Source: Lantana camara
Taxonomy: Eukaryota; Streptophyta; Magnoliopsida; Lamiales; Verbenaceae
DNA: 64,000 nucleotides
Direction: 5' to 3'
Assembly (NCBI GenBank): GCA_037501455.1
Contig: CM074865.1
Span: forward strand, 20,840,501-20,904,500
Every line of letters starts with the position of its first letter. The stretch's first letter is position 1. Below the pieces are notes generated by a model. That model ran no database searches, had not been told where the DNA came from, and worked only from the letters and a program-made list of their open reading frames with translations. Shown piece by piece: positions 49,292 to 61,520 of this stretch. The translations under genes were made by a program, and so were the position numbers.

Positions 49292-52170
49292 ATGGCAGGA
49301 TACCCAGCAGACGATTATGTGAGGGAGATAGATGAGATGTCAGTGGGGAGCTCTTCCCCTCATGGTAATGTGCCTACAACAGTTCCAATGGCCAGGGCTT
49401 CCCCAGGCGAGGGGATTCCTACTGCTATTCCTGTGGCCCAGGCTCCGGTTGATGCTAGGGATGAAGAGGTCGACGCCGCTGTTTAAGGAATGAACGAGCG
49501 TGCTCCTGGAGGGGTAAATGACCTTTTTGAAGAGATGCACAACGTAATGGAAATGCAGAGGCAGGGAGAGAGAGTGTTCCCAGTGTTGAATAGTGCCGTA
49601 AGACCACAAGATCATAGAATCACGGTGGCAGTCGCGGCTCCTGAGGGCGGTGCAGGGCCCTCTGAGCGTCATGCTGAGGCTGAACCTCCCAGAAAGCGCC
49701 AAAGAAGGGGAAAAGAGCCTGCAACGCGAGTGAGGCAAAATAACCCTCACCAAACCGATAGATCTCCGGATGAGATTGAAAGCATTTTGACGCTCGATGA
49801 TTTGGAGGAGTTGAGGGCAAAAGTGTATTGGGATGAAGCAGTATTTCCTATGCGACTTCCCGAGGAGGGAGAGAGGGCCAACCGACCGCCGCCCGGGATG
49901 TTGACGGTCTACTGGGACGCAGTCCTGGCCGGGGGCCTGAGGTTTCCCATCCCGTCCACCGTCGCCACCATCTATCATCACCTTGTGCTTTGCCCTTCAC
50001 AAATTCTGCCGAACGGCATAGCCCTAATCAACACTTTTGTAATTATGATGAGAGCCCTAGGCCACGAACCCTCAATCGCCAATTTTGACAGTTTAATACA
50101 AGTGGCCCGCTCAACACACTCGTCCCCTACAGATGGGTTCTATTACGCCCAGGCCAAATCGGGCTTTAAGATGATAGATTCTCCATCCACCTCCCATGGC
50201 GAGCATTGGAAAGAGAAGTACTTTTTCGTGGGGGCTCCAGGGGGAATTTTTGGGGTTCACCGAGAGTGGTTGATACATGGCGAGGGGCCATTGATTAGGG
50301 AAAGGATAAGGAATAAGGTTTTTGAAGACTGGGCAAAGGGGTTAGCCCTCGAAATGAGGAGTGAGAAGAAGTGGATCAAGGCTGAGGTCTTGATGAAGAA
50401 CGAGGGAGTGCTATTCCGTTATGGCCTATCTTGCCCCCCAAGTATGATAACCAATCCACCAGCTGATATCATGGCCCTCGATGGTTAGATTCTAGGAACT
50501 AACTGCAGGAACTAACTGCTCTAACTCTTAGAATAGTTTCTGACATGGCTTGATTGTTATACTTCTGTGCTTGTTATCCATATAATCACCTTCTGACGCT
50601 CGTGTTTTCTCCTTTGCATGCGTCCAGATATTATCATTAGGGATGAACGCCGAGGCTCTTTCTCATATGCTAGGCGCTCAGGGACCAGGCGCTAATCCTC
50701 AGCCCCGACAGCAACAGCAACCGCGACCCCCGAATGCCCCGAGGGGCAGAGGAATCCGACGGAGGTTAGGCCGAGGCGAAGGGGGCAGGGGCGTGGGAAA
50801 CGAGGTTCTAGCATTTGGCCCCATTGAAGATCTTACAGTGGATGGTGCTCGGGAAGTTACTCCGTCTCCAGCTGCTCCCGAAGGGCCAATCGCATTAAGC
50901 TCCAGCACTTCTCGCAATCGCTCGGGAGAACTTGCCCGCATGCACGATATTGTGAGGGCCGACCGCCAAGGAAAGAGGAAAAGGCTTCCAGACTCCATCC
51001 CCATTTCAGGAAAGGGCAAGGAGGTGGTCATGGGCCACTGTGGTGAGGGCAGCGATACTTCATCTTCTGAGGATGGAGAATTTTGGAAGATTGGCTGTAG
51101 GGGTGACGCTCGATTCAAGCGCCAAAGGAAAGACGGTGCCGTTTTACTGAAGAAGAGCGCATTTTCTGCGAATATAGTTTCTGACATTGTCGGAAAGCTC
51201 CAGTTCTCCGCCGACCATGACAAACTAAACGAGCATGACGCCGCTCGGGTCGCGGATGACGCTTGCCATGCGCTTCTGATGGTGAGTCCCTAATTTCCTT
51301 CGTAAAATGTTCCCTTCTCTATCATATCTCGGGCAGTGACCTTCGCCTGTGCCCTTCCAGGAAGTAATCCCAAGGTTGAAGAATTTGCAGGGTCGAGCGC
51401 AGGCCTATTCTGAACATAAGGTCAAATACAAAAAGTTGCTGCGTATCTCTGACCCCAACCAACTGCAAGAGGATTACAATAACGTCGATGCTCAACTGAC
51501 CAGCGCCAACCTGGAGAAGGACCGGTTAAAGGAAGACCTGAAGAAGTCCGATGACGCCTATCTGGCCCTTGACGAGCGTCATAAGAAGCTGAAGGAGAAG
51601 CGTGACCAACTGAGGACCCAAAACGGGGAACTGAGCATGCAGCTGGCGGAGAGCACTCGCCAAAACGAAGAGACTAAGAAGGCCCTCGCGGACTTGCAGG
51701 GGAAAGTGGAAGGACTGGCGATGAAGGTTTCCTGGGACGCGGTAATGAAGTTCGTACGCTCCAAGGGTTTCGTGTTCGCAGCCAACATCCAGTGTTTCGA
51801 CAACGCCCGGCGTTTCTTCCGCAAAGCGATTGGGCAGATGGTGAAACTAGGGCTGGCTCCTGAGAGCGCTCGGACCGACGAGCACCTGCGCATGGATCTA
51901 GATGAGAATTGCGAGCCCATGGTCCAAGACGAGGATCCCTCTGAGAGCCTGGCAGAGCCGGAGTACCAGGATTTGGTGACGATGCTCCATCAAGAGTTCA
52001 TAGCTGCCAATCCCCTGGGCCCCGAGCCCATTCAGATAGAAGACGAGGGTACCGTCATGGAAGCGCCGGATGAAGAGGAACCTAGGGAGGCCCAGACTTC
52101 TGACGCCAATGTATTGGCCCCCGTTCCGCTCGCAACCGCCCCTCCAGAGCCTGACAACCAAGCCCAATGA
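49292..52170 (+). CDS. spliced extra gene of the Tat element, antisense to gag-pol (putative gypsy-type transposon protein)
   Basis: Proposed exons: 49292-50483, 50641-51281, 51361-52170. Donors are GATG|GTTAGA and GATG|GTGAGT; acceptors are ATTAG and CCTTCCAG. All three frames join, giving about 880 codons. One in-frame TAA (49484-49486) interrupts exon 1, so translation would start at 49292 and stop, or start at 49490. Exon 1 encodes a segment with PPPGMLTVYWDAVLAGGLRF and IYHHLVLCPSQILPNG. This resembles the plant domain called putative gypsy-type transposon or Transposase_28, whose function is unknown. Exon 2 is proline/arginine-rich and low-complexity. Exon 3 contains a long charged coiled coil (about 51430-51720) and an acidic C-terminus. 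Unlike gag-pol it is nearly intact. The second acceptor (AG at 50639) is chosen only because it keeps the frame. Confidence 0.75.
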
Positions 52171-53210
52171 TCGTCCTCCAACTGCTGCTTCAACATCTTG
52201 CTTGCTTGATTTCCTTCTTGCTTATAAACATTCTATGTTTGTACTTGATCCCTTTCTTTTTTGACAATGTACTCTGAACTTTGTTATTTTATCTTTCTGT
52301 CTGAATGCCTTCGTTAATGAAGTTCGATTCCTTTTTCTATTTGGACGTTGGGCGTTGTTGCTGCTTTGTGTTTGATGTTTGCATGTTTATCCTTCTTGTT
52401 ATCTGAATGTCTGCGAGGGGAGTGTCTGCGCACGAGGGTGATTCCTTTGAAGGTCTCTTGGTGCTCATCTCCATACGTCGTAAGTTTACAATTTGGAAAC
52501 GTCTGACAATCTGAGAGATGCAAGTATAGGCGCGAGGGTGTTCCTGAAGAGGGTTCCCTGGCCATTTTCACAATGAGGCTCGAATTTGAACTTAGAAAAC
52601 CCCTAAGGATTTAGCTAAGTATTGGCCTTAAACACGTGACGTGCACCTTCATCTTGAACGTTCCAATAATTCTAATGAACTTAGAAATCAACTGCAGGAT
52701 TTGCTAAGTATGAGAATAAAAACGAGCGTTGTTGTAATGTTAACTTCGCACTCAAGTGTCCATGGGAGGACTAGCCCAACGTCTGCTATTCACGAGTGTA
52801 TTCTTAATTAAGAAGGCGAGGGTCATTGGGGGTTTACGAGCGCGAACTGTCATGGTGAGTACCCAGTTGGCGTAGATTAAGCGTCTAGCACCCCACTTTT
52901 TGACACGCTCGTTCTTAGGACTTGTACACTTATGAATTGTCAAACTATTCAGTGTGGAGGGTTCTCAACACACAGATACTGTTGCTTTGAAATGATTGGG
53001 GTATTACTTAAGCCGTTCGACGTGGAGGATGCTCGACACGGAGTAGGCTTTCTGTTGCCCGAATCATTAATCAAAAGGAAAGCAAATAAATGACATAATA
53101 ATGGATCAAATACTTACTGTTATACTTGTGATTCTTGAAATTATTACAACATGCTTTCTGTCAAAAGAAAGTACACCATGCGGCGAACGGGCAATTACAA
53201 AGACTGACAT
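52171..53210. other. convergent spacer between antisense gene and integrase end
   Basis: No ORF with support. It probably holds the 3' ends of both the plus-strand gene and the gag-pol transcript's coding part. Short reiterations (GCGAGGGTG, TGAAC...TTAGAAA) are visible. Confidence 0.55.
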
Positions 53211-54300
53211 TTATATGTAGAACCTTCTGAGGTTGCACGCGTTCCATGGTCTCGGGAGACGCTCGCCTTGCAAAGACTCTAGCAAGTAGGTGTTGTTTGC
53301 TCGTACTTGGACGACTTTGAAGGGGCCTTCCCAGTTGGGATCCAATTTACCCACATGTTTGGATACTTCCACCTTTTTGAGAACCAAGTCCCCTAGCTGG
53401 AAGGTTCTCTCCCTGACACGTTTGTTATATTGGTGGACTACGGTCGCCTTGTACTTGTGGATACGAGCCCAAGCTATGTTCCTCCTCTCATTTAATAAAT
53501 CCAATTCGAACGTCCGGTTGGCTTCGTTGATTGCAGGCTCGAAATAGGCAACGCGGGCGGATTCTTGAACGATCTCCGCAGGTATCATAGCCTCGGAGCC
53601 GTATACGAGGGAGTAAGGGGTTTCCCCCGTTGCCGCTCGCGGGGTCGTACGGTACGCCCAGAGGGCGCCTTGAAGCTCTTCTGCCCATTCCCCTTTCTTA
53701 CTTTGGAGCATCGTTTTCAAATGTTGGAGTATGGTTCGGTTGGTCACTTTAGCTTGGCCGTTGGCTTGAGGATGGGCCACGGAAGTGAAGCGTTGCTCAA
53801 TCTCCAACTCATAACACCAGTCCCGTGTGTCAGCCGCAATGAATTGAGAACCGTTGTCCGAGATGAGTACCATCGGGATGCCATACCTGCAGATGATGTT
53901 CCTCCAGATGAAATCTCTCACAACTTTGAACGTTATTTTGGCGACTGCTTCGGCCTCGGTCCACTTAGTGAAATAATCCACGGCGAGTATTACGAACTTC
54001 TTCTGTCCGGCCGCTACTGGAAGGGCTCCCACAATGTCAATGCCCCACTGGTCGAAGGGCCAAGAGACATCAATAGGGATCTATTGAGCGGCCGGCAGTT
54101 GGGGGGTGTTAGAATGAAACTGGCACTTAGGATATTTCTTGGAGTAATTGACGACATCTTGCAATAGCGTGGGCCAGTAGAATCCGCTTCTCAAAACTTT
54201 CTTGGCCAGTATTCGACCGTCTGAATGATTCCCACAGCTTCCGCTGTGCACATGTTCCAACACTTCCTTGGCTTGCGAGGGTCGTAGGCATCTCAGCGGT
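53211..54300 (-). pseudogene. Tat integrase (zinc domain and catalytic core), inactive
   Basis: Minus strand. The zinc domain (GSCGNHSDGRIL, then KKYPKCQ) has lost one cysteine. A TAG stop at 54081-54083 separates it from the core (54032-53211). The core has AVDYFTKWTEAEAV (first Asp) and ISDNGSQF (second Asp), but the catalytic Glu is Lys: NGQAKVTNR, codon at 53748-53750. The C-terminal part with GDLVLKKV and WEGPFKV is present. It would normally insert the cDNA; this copy cannot. Confidence 0.9.
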
Positions 54301-55150
54301 GGACCTTGGAAAGACCGTTTGAACAGCCGACCGTCGCTATTGAGAGAAAAACGAGGGGCCTTACTCCTAACCTTCCGAGCTTCTACCTTATCGCTCGGGC
54401 AAGTCCCGTCCCTGATAAACTTAACGATGTCATCCAACCAACAAGGTTCAGCGAGGTCAATCATGTTCACCCCGCTCGAGGGTTCTGCCTCACTAATCAG
54501 CGCTTTCTCTGTCCTGAGGAACGTGACTGTGCGCTCGCATGAGTCATCTAGGGCTGAAGCGAACTTGGAAAGAGCGTCAGCACGTTCGTTTTCTGCTCGG
54601 GGGACCTGCAACAAATGGAACTCTTTGAACTTGTCGATCACATTCTTAGCCCTCGCTAAATACTGCACCATAGTGGCTTCTCGAGCTTCATAAGTGCCAT
54701 CGATTTGACTTGCGATCAGCTGGGAGTCAACATAAGCAGTTACCCGAACGACACCATTCTGGAAGGCTATCCAGAACCCTTAGATTAGAGCCTCGTAATC
54801 AGCCTCGTTGTTGGTGACCTGGAACGCCAACTTAATAGCGTAATCTGCTTCTGTACCGTGAGGGTCTCTGAGGGTCACCCCGGCTCCTCCCCCTTGTGAG
54901 GTCGAGGAGCCGTTTGTGTGCAGGAGCCACATCCCTTCCTCCGCTGGGGGCTCGGTATCCAAATTGAATCGCTCCACTAACAAGTCCGTTACTGCCTGGG
55001 CCTGTATCTCCGTGCGAGGCTCGAAAGAGATGTCGAACTGGCTTAGTTCAATGGACCATTTGATTAACCTTCCGGATACGTCTGGCTTTGCTAATACCTG
55101 CTTGAGGGGTTGGTCTGTGAGCACTGTGATAGAATGAGCCTGAAAATAAG
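54301..55150 (-). pseudogene. Tat RNase H region, inactive
   Basis: Minus strand. The RT-linked RNase H (PLKQVLAKPDVSGRLIKW) is followed by a second, plant-type RNase H-like domain, as found in Tat elements. In the latter the first catalytic Asp appears as Asn (HTNGSS, near 54913). A TAA stop at 54780-54782 cuts the frame right after NEADYEALI. The frame resumes further on with YVDSQLIASQ and ADALSKFAS. Confidence 0.82.
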
Positions 55151-56469
55151 GCCTTAGCCTTCGAGACGCATTGACGAGCGCAAAAGCGAATTTCTCTATT
55201 TCCATGTATCTCTTCTCCGCCCCTTGCAAAGTTTTGCTCAAATAGTAGACCGACATGTGGTTACGCTCACGGACAGCCACCAAGACAGCGCTCGTAGCCT
55301 CTGCGGAGACTGAAAGGTAAATAATCAAGTTTTCTCCAGGGCTAGGCTTGGTCAACAGTGGTGCACTCGTGAGGTATCGCTTCATATCCTGCAAAGCCTT
55401 CTCACAGTCCTCACTCCAGGCGAAGTTGCGAGCGTTGCGCAAAATTCTGAAGAACGGTAGGTTCCTGTCCGCCGAGCGGGAGATGAACCTGTTCAATGAA
55501 ATAATCTTTCCCACCAACACTTGAACTTCCCTCACATTCCGAGGGGAGGGGATATCAAGGATTGCCTTAATCTTTTCTGGATTCGCCTCTATACCCCGCT
55601 GACTGACCATGTACCCCAAAAATTTACCACCCCGAACGCCAAATGTGCATTTGGAGGGGTTCAATTTCATTCCATAATGGCGTAGGATGTTGAAAGTTCG
55701 TCTGAGATCCTCTAGATGGGAATACCGACACTCGCTCTTGACTATCATATCATCCACATATACCTCTATAGATTTTCCTATCTCGTGCTCGAACATTCTG
55801 TTTACGAGGCGCTGATATGTCGCTCCCGCATTTTTGAGTCCGAATGGCATGACTTTGAAGCAGTAAACTCCTACGTGCACCACGAACGAGGTCTTGGGGC
55901 GGTCCTCGGGCGCCATGAAGATCTGATAGTATCCCTGGAAAGCGCAAACTCAACTGAACCATTATTGGAAATTGAGTATTTTTGAAAAGAAAATTGGAAT
56001 CCATCATACTCATGAGCTCGCACCCCGCGGTCGAATCTACCAATTAGTCGATCCTCGGTAGGGGATAAGGGTCTTTGGGGCACGCCTTATTAAGTTCCGT
56101 AAAGTCATTGCACATTCGCCATTTGTTGGCGCTTTTGGGGACGAGCACCACATTGCAGAGCCATTCTGGATATAAAATTTTCTCAATGTACTGGGCGTCA
56201 AGGAGCTTACCTACTTCTTCTTCAATGACTCGTCTTCTGAAACCGTGGACGTCCCTTTTCTTTTGTTTGACTGGTTTGAAGGCCGGGTCCACATTGAGCC
56301 TGTGGACTATGACACTCGGATCTATCCCCGTGAGATCAGAAGCTTTCCAAGCAAATAAATCAAGGTTCTCCCTGAGAAAATCGATCATCATAACCTGGGA
56401 GGGACCGTCGAGGCTAGAGCCAATCTGGGTGGTCTTTTCTGGATTTCCCGGCTCCAACTCGATGGTCAA
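55151..56469 (-). pseudogene. Tat reverse transcriptase, inactive
   Basis: Minus strand. The N-terminal part (56469-56044) contains WRMCNDFTELNKACPKDPYP and ends at a TAA (56044-56046) after RID. Just after motif A (LMSMMD) an insertion of about 56 nt (55943-55998) shifts the frame. The rest is open from 55916, with MPFGLKNAGATYQRLVN and the catalytic YVDD box (near 55750). So the enzyme is broken but recognisable over its whole length. Confidence 0.92.
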
Positions 56470-58433
56470 AAACTTTTCGGTGGGCTCGATATGAATCTCA
56501 GGCCTTGGAGCCTCGAGCGCTCGTTTTTTCCTAGTAAGCCTGCCCCCTTCCTCAACGAAGGTCCGTCACCCTCGTTCTCGGAGGAAGATCCTTCGACGGC
56601 CCCAAGCGGCCCGTCTTCCGGGCGCTGGGCTCCACTGGGGGTCTTCTTTTTATTCTTCTTTTTGTATAACTTGGCCCTTTTGCGTTCCGGACCATCCTCG
56701 TCCAATTTGGGGAAGTCAATCGATTTTTTGGTGGATCCTGTCTGAATGGCTTGTTTGGGCCTAGGGCTTCGAAGGGAAAGGACGTAACATTCCCAAGCCT
56801 CCTTGACATTGCATAAAATCTCGCCCGTGCCCTCGGGAGTGGGGAACTTGACTTTCTGATGATAAGTGGAGATTATTGCTTTGAAATTCACGAGGGCTGG
56901 GCGCCCAATGATGATGTTGTAGGGGAGATCCACCTCAACGACTGTATAAAGTACGCTCAAAGTTTTTCGCTGTGGGGCGCGACCAAAAGAGGTGGCCAAG
57001 CGAATCTGTCCGCGAGGGACAATCTCCGAACCCCCAAAGCCAACGAGGACTGTTCTGAGGGGTTCGAGAGGAATATTCGTTATGTTCATTTTTTGAAACG
57101 TTGAGTACGGGAGAACGTTCACAAAGCTTCCACTATCAACCAAAACCCTCTTTACAACATGGTTATGAACGTCTAAACTAACCACCATGGGACAGTCAGA
57201 GGTTTCACCGATCCCATGGGGTGTTACAATGTGTTCCAGATCTTTCTCCGTAAATCCTACAATGTCACCCTCTTTTGAGCGTAGAGAGCTGTCGACAGAG
57301 AGTACATGCTTGGGCAGGGAGGATCGTTGGTCATAACTCCGAATATGGCGACGCCGGGAGATAATAGAGTCGCCTCCCGAGGGTCCTCCTGCGATCATGT
57401 GTATGACCGCGAAGGGTTGATTCTCCAAATCCGCAGTTTTCCCCTTCCCATGGTCGCTCGTTTCGGTGTGATGGCGGCGGGGACTTCGTAAGCGCGATCG
57501 GCTTCTCCCTCTAACATGCACTCGTTCAGCGCAATGCTCGTCATACCTCTCCAGCACCTTCACAAACTCCTTGAGGTGCCCCCCGGTGATAAGCCTCTGA
57601 ATCTCGTTTTCGAGTTGACGGCACTCGTTGGTATCATGCCCTTTCTGCTTATGGAAAGCGCAATACGTTCCTGAGCGCTTTTGAGCTTCAGTTTCCCTCA
57701 GCCTCGGCGGTCTTTTGAAGAGTTTCTTATCCGCCAGGGAATATACCTCAGTAATTGGGCGGTTGAGGGGAATACGCTCAAACCTTCGTGGAGGTGAGGA
57801 ATTACGACGAGCGGGAATGGGGCTGCGACGCCGGCCCCTGTTGGTTTCTCCTCTGTCCTCGGGGGCTTTGCTGGGGCGAGGGGCGTTTGCCATTTTCTGA
57901 TCCCTCGCGATGTACATATCCTCGAGGGTGAAAAACGAGTCAGCTATGTCCCTAATCTCCATCAACGAGCGTGGCTTTTTCTTGGCCACCTCCTCCACGA
58001 ACTCGTTGCTGACATAGTGCTTCATGTTGATGGCTCCAAAGAGAACGTGCCTCAAGAAATCCATCGAGGGCTTCTCCACCAACAAGATTTCCTTGTTAAA
58101 CCTTCCCATGAAGGACCGGAGCGTCTCGTTCGGCCCCTGGACCAGGTTGTAGAGAGTTGTCGCGGCCGGGGCTGGTGCCTTCAAGGAGTTGAAATGTCTT
58201 ATGAAGGCGTCAGTCAGATCATAGTATCCTCGGATTGAGCGCGGGGGAAGTTTTTTGCACCAATCTTGAGCCATTCCGGTGAGGGAAGTGACAAACACCT
58301 TGGCCCAATAATTGCTCGGGTGATCGTACAAATGCATCAGGTGCACAAAGTGATCCAGATGTTCAGCTGGATCAGTGGTCCCATCATATCTGTTGACGGA
58401 CGTGGGGATTTTGCATTTCCCCGCGCGGGTCAT
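56466..58433 (-). pseudogene. Tat gag (core part) and aspartic protease
   Basis: The longest open frame of the element (655 codons, minus strand). Residues 1-175 are the retrotransposon gag domain (YDGTTDPAEHLDHF, WCKKLPPRSI, FNSLKAPAPAATTLY). A basic region follows, then a zinc-knuckle-like YCAFHKQKGHDTNEC (about 257-270) and the protease with active-site DSG at 433 (VLVDSGSFVNVLPY). The initial ATG is not the real start: gag continues upstream in another frame, offset at a G7 run (58449-58455). Confidence 0.9.
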
Positions 58434-59388
58434 CAGTACCTCTTCGATGGGGGGGAATCGCCCGTCACGATTCTATAATCCCTGTCCTCGGGGTCCTCAT
58501 AGCTGGCTTTCCTTCGGCGGCGAGAAATTGGGCTACGTGGTCGGCGAGCGTCTCTGGCCCTGGACCTCTCGCCCCCATCGCGGGGGACTTGAGACCTTGC
58601 TCGAGAGAGCTGCTCCACCACATTCTGGAGCCCCTTAAGCTGATCTTGTACTGCGGCAAGCTGAGGGTCACCGACATCCCTGCGGTTTGCCCTTTCTGTG
58701 GCCCTCGACTGGACCTCTTCGTTGTTTCCAGCCCCCTCATTTTGAGGGGCCCTCTCATTTCCCGCTGGTTACTGCCCTTGCTGGACCCTCGGCGGGGCCT
58801 CATTTTCCTGAATCGGTGGTGGGGGAGGTTGCTGGGCCCTCAGCGCATTTTGTGCCATTGTCAACGGGTGAGCCGGGAGTCCTCCCAAGGGCGGAGCCAC
58901 TCGAGCACCTGCCAAAGAGGGGAAATAGGCGGCAGTGAAGTGCTCCCAGGCGTTCTGTACCGCCTGCCCTTCACATTACGCGTAAAGCGCTTGGAGTTGC
59001 TGAGTGGTAACCTGGGGTATTTCCACCCCTAGTATTTCTCTAGGCAGCGACAGAGGGAGATTTAGTGTCCCCACCGGATATGGCTGGACCATGGGCATCA
59101 TTCCGGGTTGCATATAAGCGTACCCCGGCGGTGGCACGGCCATGAAGTACACGCCAGGATGGGAGGCTGGAACGTTTTGGGCGAAGGTTGGGGGAGGAGG
59201 ATCGGAGCCAGATCCTCCTGCTCCATCTCCTCCCGGTGGGGGGGGGGGGTTGCGGCGGCGACCTCAGTATTTCCGGTGAGTGGAGGGGGCGTACCGCCAG
59301 CAGTGACATCATTCCCTGTATTCTCCTCGTTGGCAGGGGGAGGAGCACCCTTACCACCTACCGCTCCTGACCTTGTTGCAGTCACCAT
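58434..59388 (-). pseudogene. Tat gag N-terminal part, broken
   Basis: Minus strand. The likely original start is the ATG at 59386-59388, about 80 nt after the primer site. Coding-like sequence rich in Pro/Gln/Asn continues to 58434, but the frame changes at a homopolymer near 59236-59250. Two in-frame TAA codons follow (about 58976 and 58769), then another shift at the G7 run. It is non-functional as gag. Confidence 0.75.
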
Positions 59389-59466
59389 GTTTTAAACCCA
59401 AGGTGTTATTTCTCAACTAGCTTTTAAGGGAAGAAACTGATGATGATGAAGGCGGTGGTGATGGAT

Positions 59467-59484
59467 TTCCCACAGACGGCGCCA
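59467..59484 (-). other. primer binding site of the Tat element
   Basis: On the minus strand TGGCGCCGTCTGTGGGAA lies four bases after the 5' LTR. It starts with the TGG expected to pair with a tRNA CCA end, and TGGCGCC starts are usual in this lineage. I do not assign the tRNA. Confidence 0.8.
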
Positions 59485-59488
59485 AAAA

Positions 59489-60324
59489 TGATGGTGCAGG
59501 AATATGAGTTTCCTAAATGCAACAACACTTTCAATATTTATGTGAAAAGGGAAAGACCATCACAGGCGTGAAGGCCTCAGGATCTGGGTTTCCTATTGAG
59601 CGTGGGTTCTTCCAGCTAGGATAACACCAAGAGTGCAACGTGCAATGATGATGCAACTGTGGTGAGAATAATGTGGAGCTTGAGAAGATCTGAAAAAAAT
59701 GCCCAGAATAATGCAGTATGTATATGGAAGATGACTTGGGGGAGAAAGCATGTTCTCTCCCTTATTTATATGTTAGGGATGAGGGTAATTGGGTAAATTG
59801 ACCGTGTGGTCCCAAACCTGTGTTACCCTAACACGTGGCAGCCCGTGAGGGCATGAGAATGACATTTCTGAAAAAGGGGCGGCGTGTCAGATGCAAGGTG
59901 CGCACCACCTTTGTGTCAGAGGTTGTTGGCGAGGGTCGCGTGAGAGGAAGGCTCAAGATTCGTTTTACTAGGGTTCGGATCCACCACGGCGGTGGGGGGA
60001 TCACACACGAGCGCTGGTGACGCTCGAAGAGTGCTCGGACTGGTTCCCCACGATATATGACCGCTGAGTGCCGAAATCCCGAGCGCCAAGAATGTGGCCC
60101 TCGTGCGGGTGATTCCCTGAGAAGGGTAATCCTGAAGGCCGAGATGGGAGCGCCGAGCCTGTCGGTTCGGGCCCTTTACCTGAATAGTTGGCCGAGGCTC
60201 AAGGGCCTGTACTAGTTGGCAAGTGAGTGGGTTGGGTTGGCCCGCGAGCCCATCAATACGAGGGTATAGTCTTCAAGTCAACTGATGGTGACACGTGATA
60301 CGAGCGTGTTTTTGTGTCTCATCA
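59489..60324 (-). mobile_element. 5' LTR of the Tat element
   Basis: 836 bp. On the minus strand TATAAATAAG (59761-59770) is a good LTR TATA box, predicting transcription start near 59730 toward gag-pol. It differs from the 3' LTR by about 20 substitutions, many of them C/T or G/A, plus two indels. Confidence 0.95.
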
Positions 60325-60329
60325 CTATA

Positions 60330-61111
60330 AATCGCGATAATCTATATGTATATATATTATAAAAGTCGAGTTGAATTTTTGGTTTCTTACAAAATATAAA
60401 TCGTCTAAAATATCCTCATAATAATTATGTCAATACTATTAATCAAAGATAATTATAAAAATACATGTTATACATTATTAATTTAACTATATTTAAAAAA
60501 GTATTTATTGATTTAAAACAGGACTACTGCTAGAATTAAAACCTTTTCAACTTACCATGAAAAAAGATATATAGTTCAACCAGATTGTTTTAATATTAAT
60601 ATACTGATTAATTATATTTAAATTTTATAATATAAGTTGTCTGTTTTAGTATTTTTTAATTTTAAGACCTATAATTTAAAACATTATAATAAGATACATC
60701 AAACGAAATGAAAAATAACTAATTGGTTCACTTTATAAATTTTAATAAATTTTGGTAATTATGTAAAATACAATATTATTTAAATTGAACGAGCTATGTA
60801 ATTTAACTTTCAATAAATCAATCCTAATATAATTCTAATTATGTAAGTCCATAATTCTAATTATAAGTGTATAAATTTTTTTAAATTATAATCACATAAT
60901 AATTCTATAAACTTATCTAATTAACAAAATAATAATTGAATGAAATATAATATATTTTTAAAAAAATTAATTAATCCTATTGTAATATTTTTCAATTGAC
61001 TAAGACTCACATAATTATAATTATCTAAATCTGACTAATCAGTATAATTTTCTTTTAGTTTATACAATAAAATATAAATTAAATAACGTAAATTCTATTT
61101 AGATAGGATGA

Positions 61112-61170
<59 letters not shown>

Positions 61171-61520
61171 ATGTACAAATAGGATTTTTGATTTTCTTAC
61201 AACTTAATATACCACGATTTAGAATGGTAGTTACTTTAAATTAAAAGTCCTAGGGAAACTCAAATATAAAAATAAGAAATAAACTAATTTTATAAATAAT
61301 TTTTATTGTGTTCGATTAAACACTTCTTGAAATTTTTATATAAATATACTCTTTTAATTATTTTTACTACATACATAAACCGCAAAGAGAGAATGAAAAA
61401 GAGATAACAAAAAGTTAATTAAAAGAAAGAGTTACTTGATTTTAATGTATATACACGTATACTAAAATTAAGGAACAACCAAAATAATTCTTTTATTTGA
61501 TAGTCCTAATCGCATTGCAT
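60330..61520. other. AT-rich intergenic DNA
   Basis: Continuation of the ADH 3' flank after the Tat insertion. No gene was recognised. It includes the (TA)n tract at 61116-61166. Confidence 0.6.
61116..61166. repeat. (TA)n microsatellite
   Basis: About 25 uninterrupted TA units. A shorter impure (TA)n/(GATA) tract lies at about 24104-24157 in ADH intron 4. Confidence 0.9.

Larger units (their letters stand above)
47843..60324 (-). mobile_element. Tat-lineage Ty3/Gypsy LTR retrotransposon, 12.5 kb, minus orientation
   Basis: Complete by structure. LTRs are at 47843-48702 and 59489-60324. A perfect 5-bp duplication, ctata, flanks it (47838-47842, 60325-60329). A primer site lies next to the right LTR and a polypurine tract next to the left. 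On the minus strand the order is gag, protease, RT, RNase H, integrase, which is Ty3/Gypsy order. On the plus strand, between integrase and the 3' LTR, is an extra spliced gene. Extra, sometimes antisense, ORFs in that position are known for Tat-lineage elements. I count about 20 substitutions and two indels (14 and 10 bp) between the LTRs, roughly 2.4%, so the insertion is fairly recent. Confidence 0.95.

Noticed and set aside
49340..49981. 213-codon minus-strand ORF
   Set aside because: It is the shadow of the plus-strand antisense-gene exon, which has better codon character and splice continuity.
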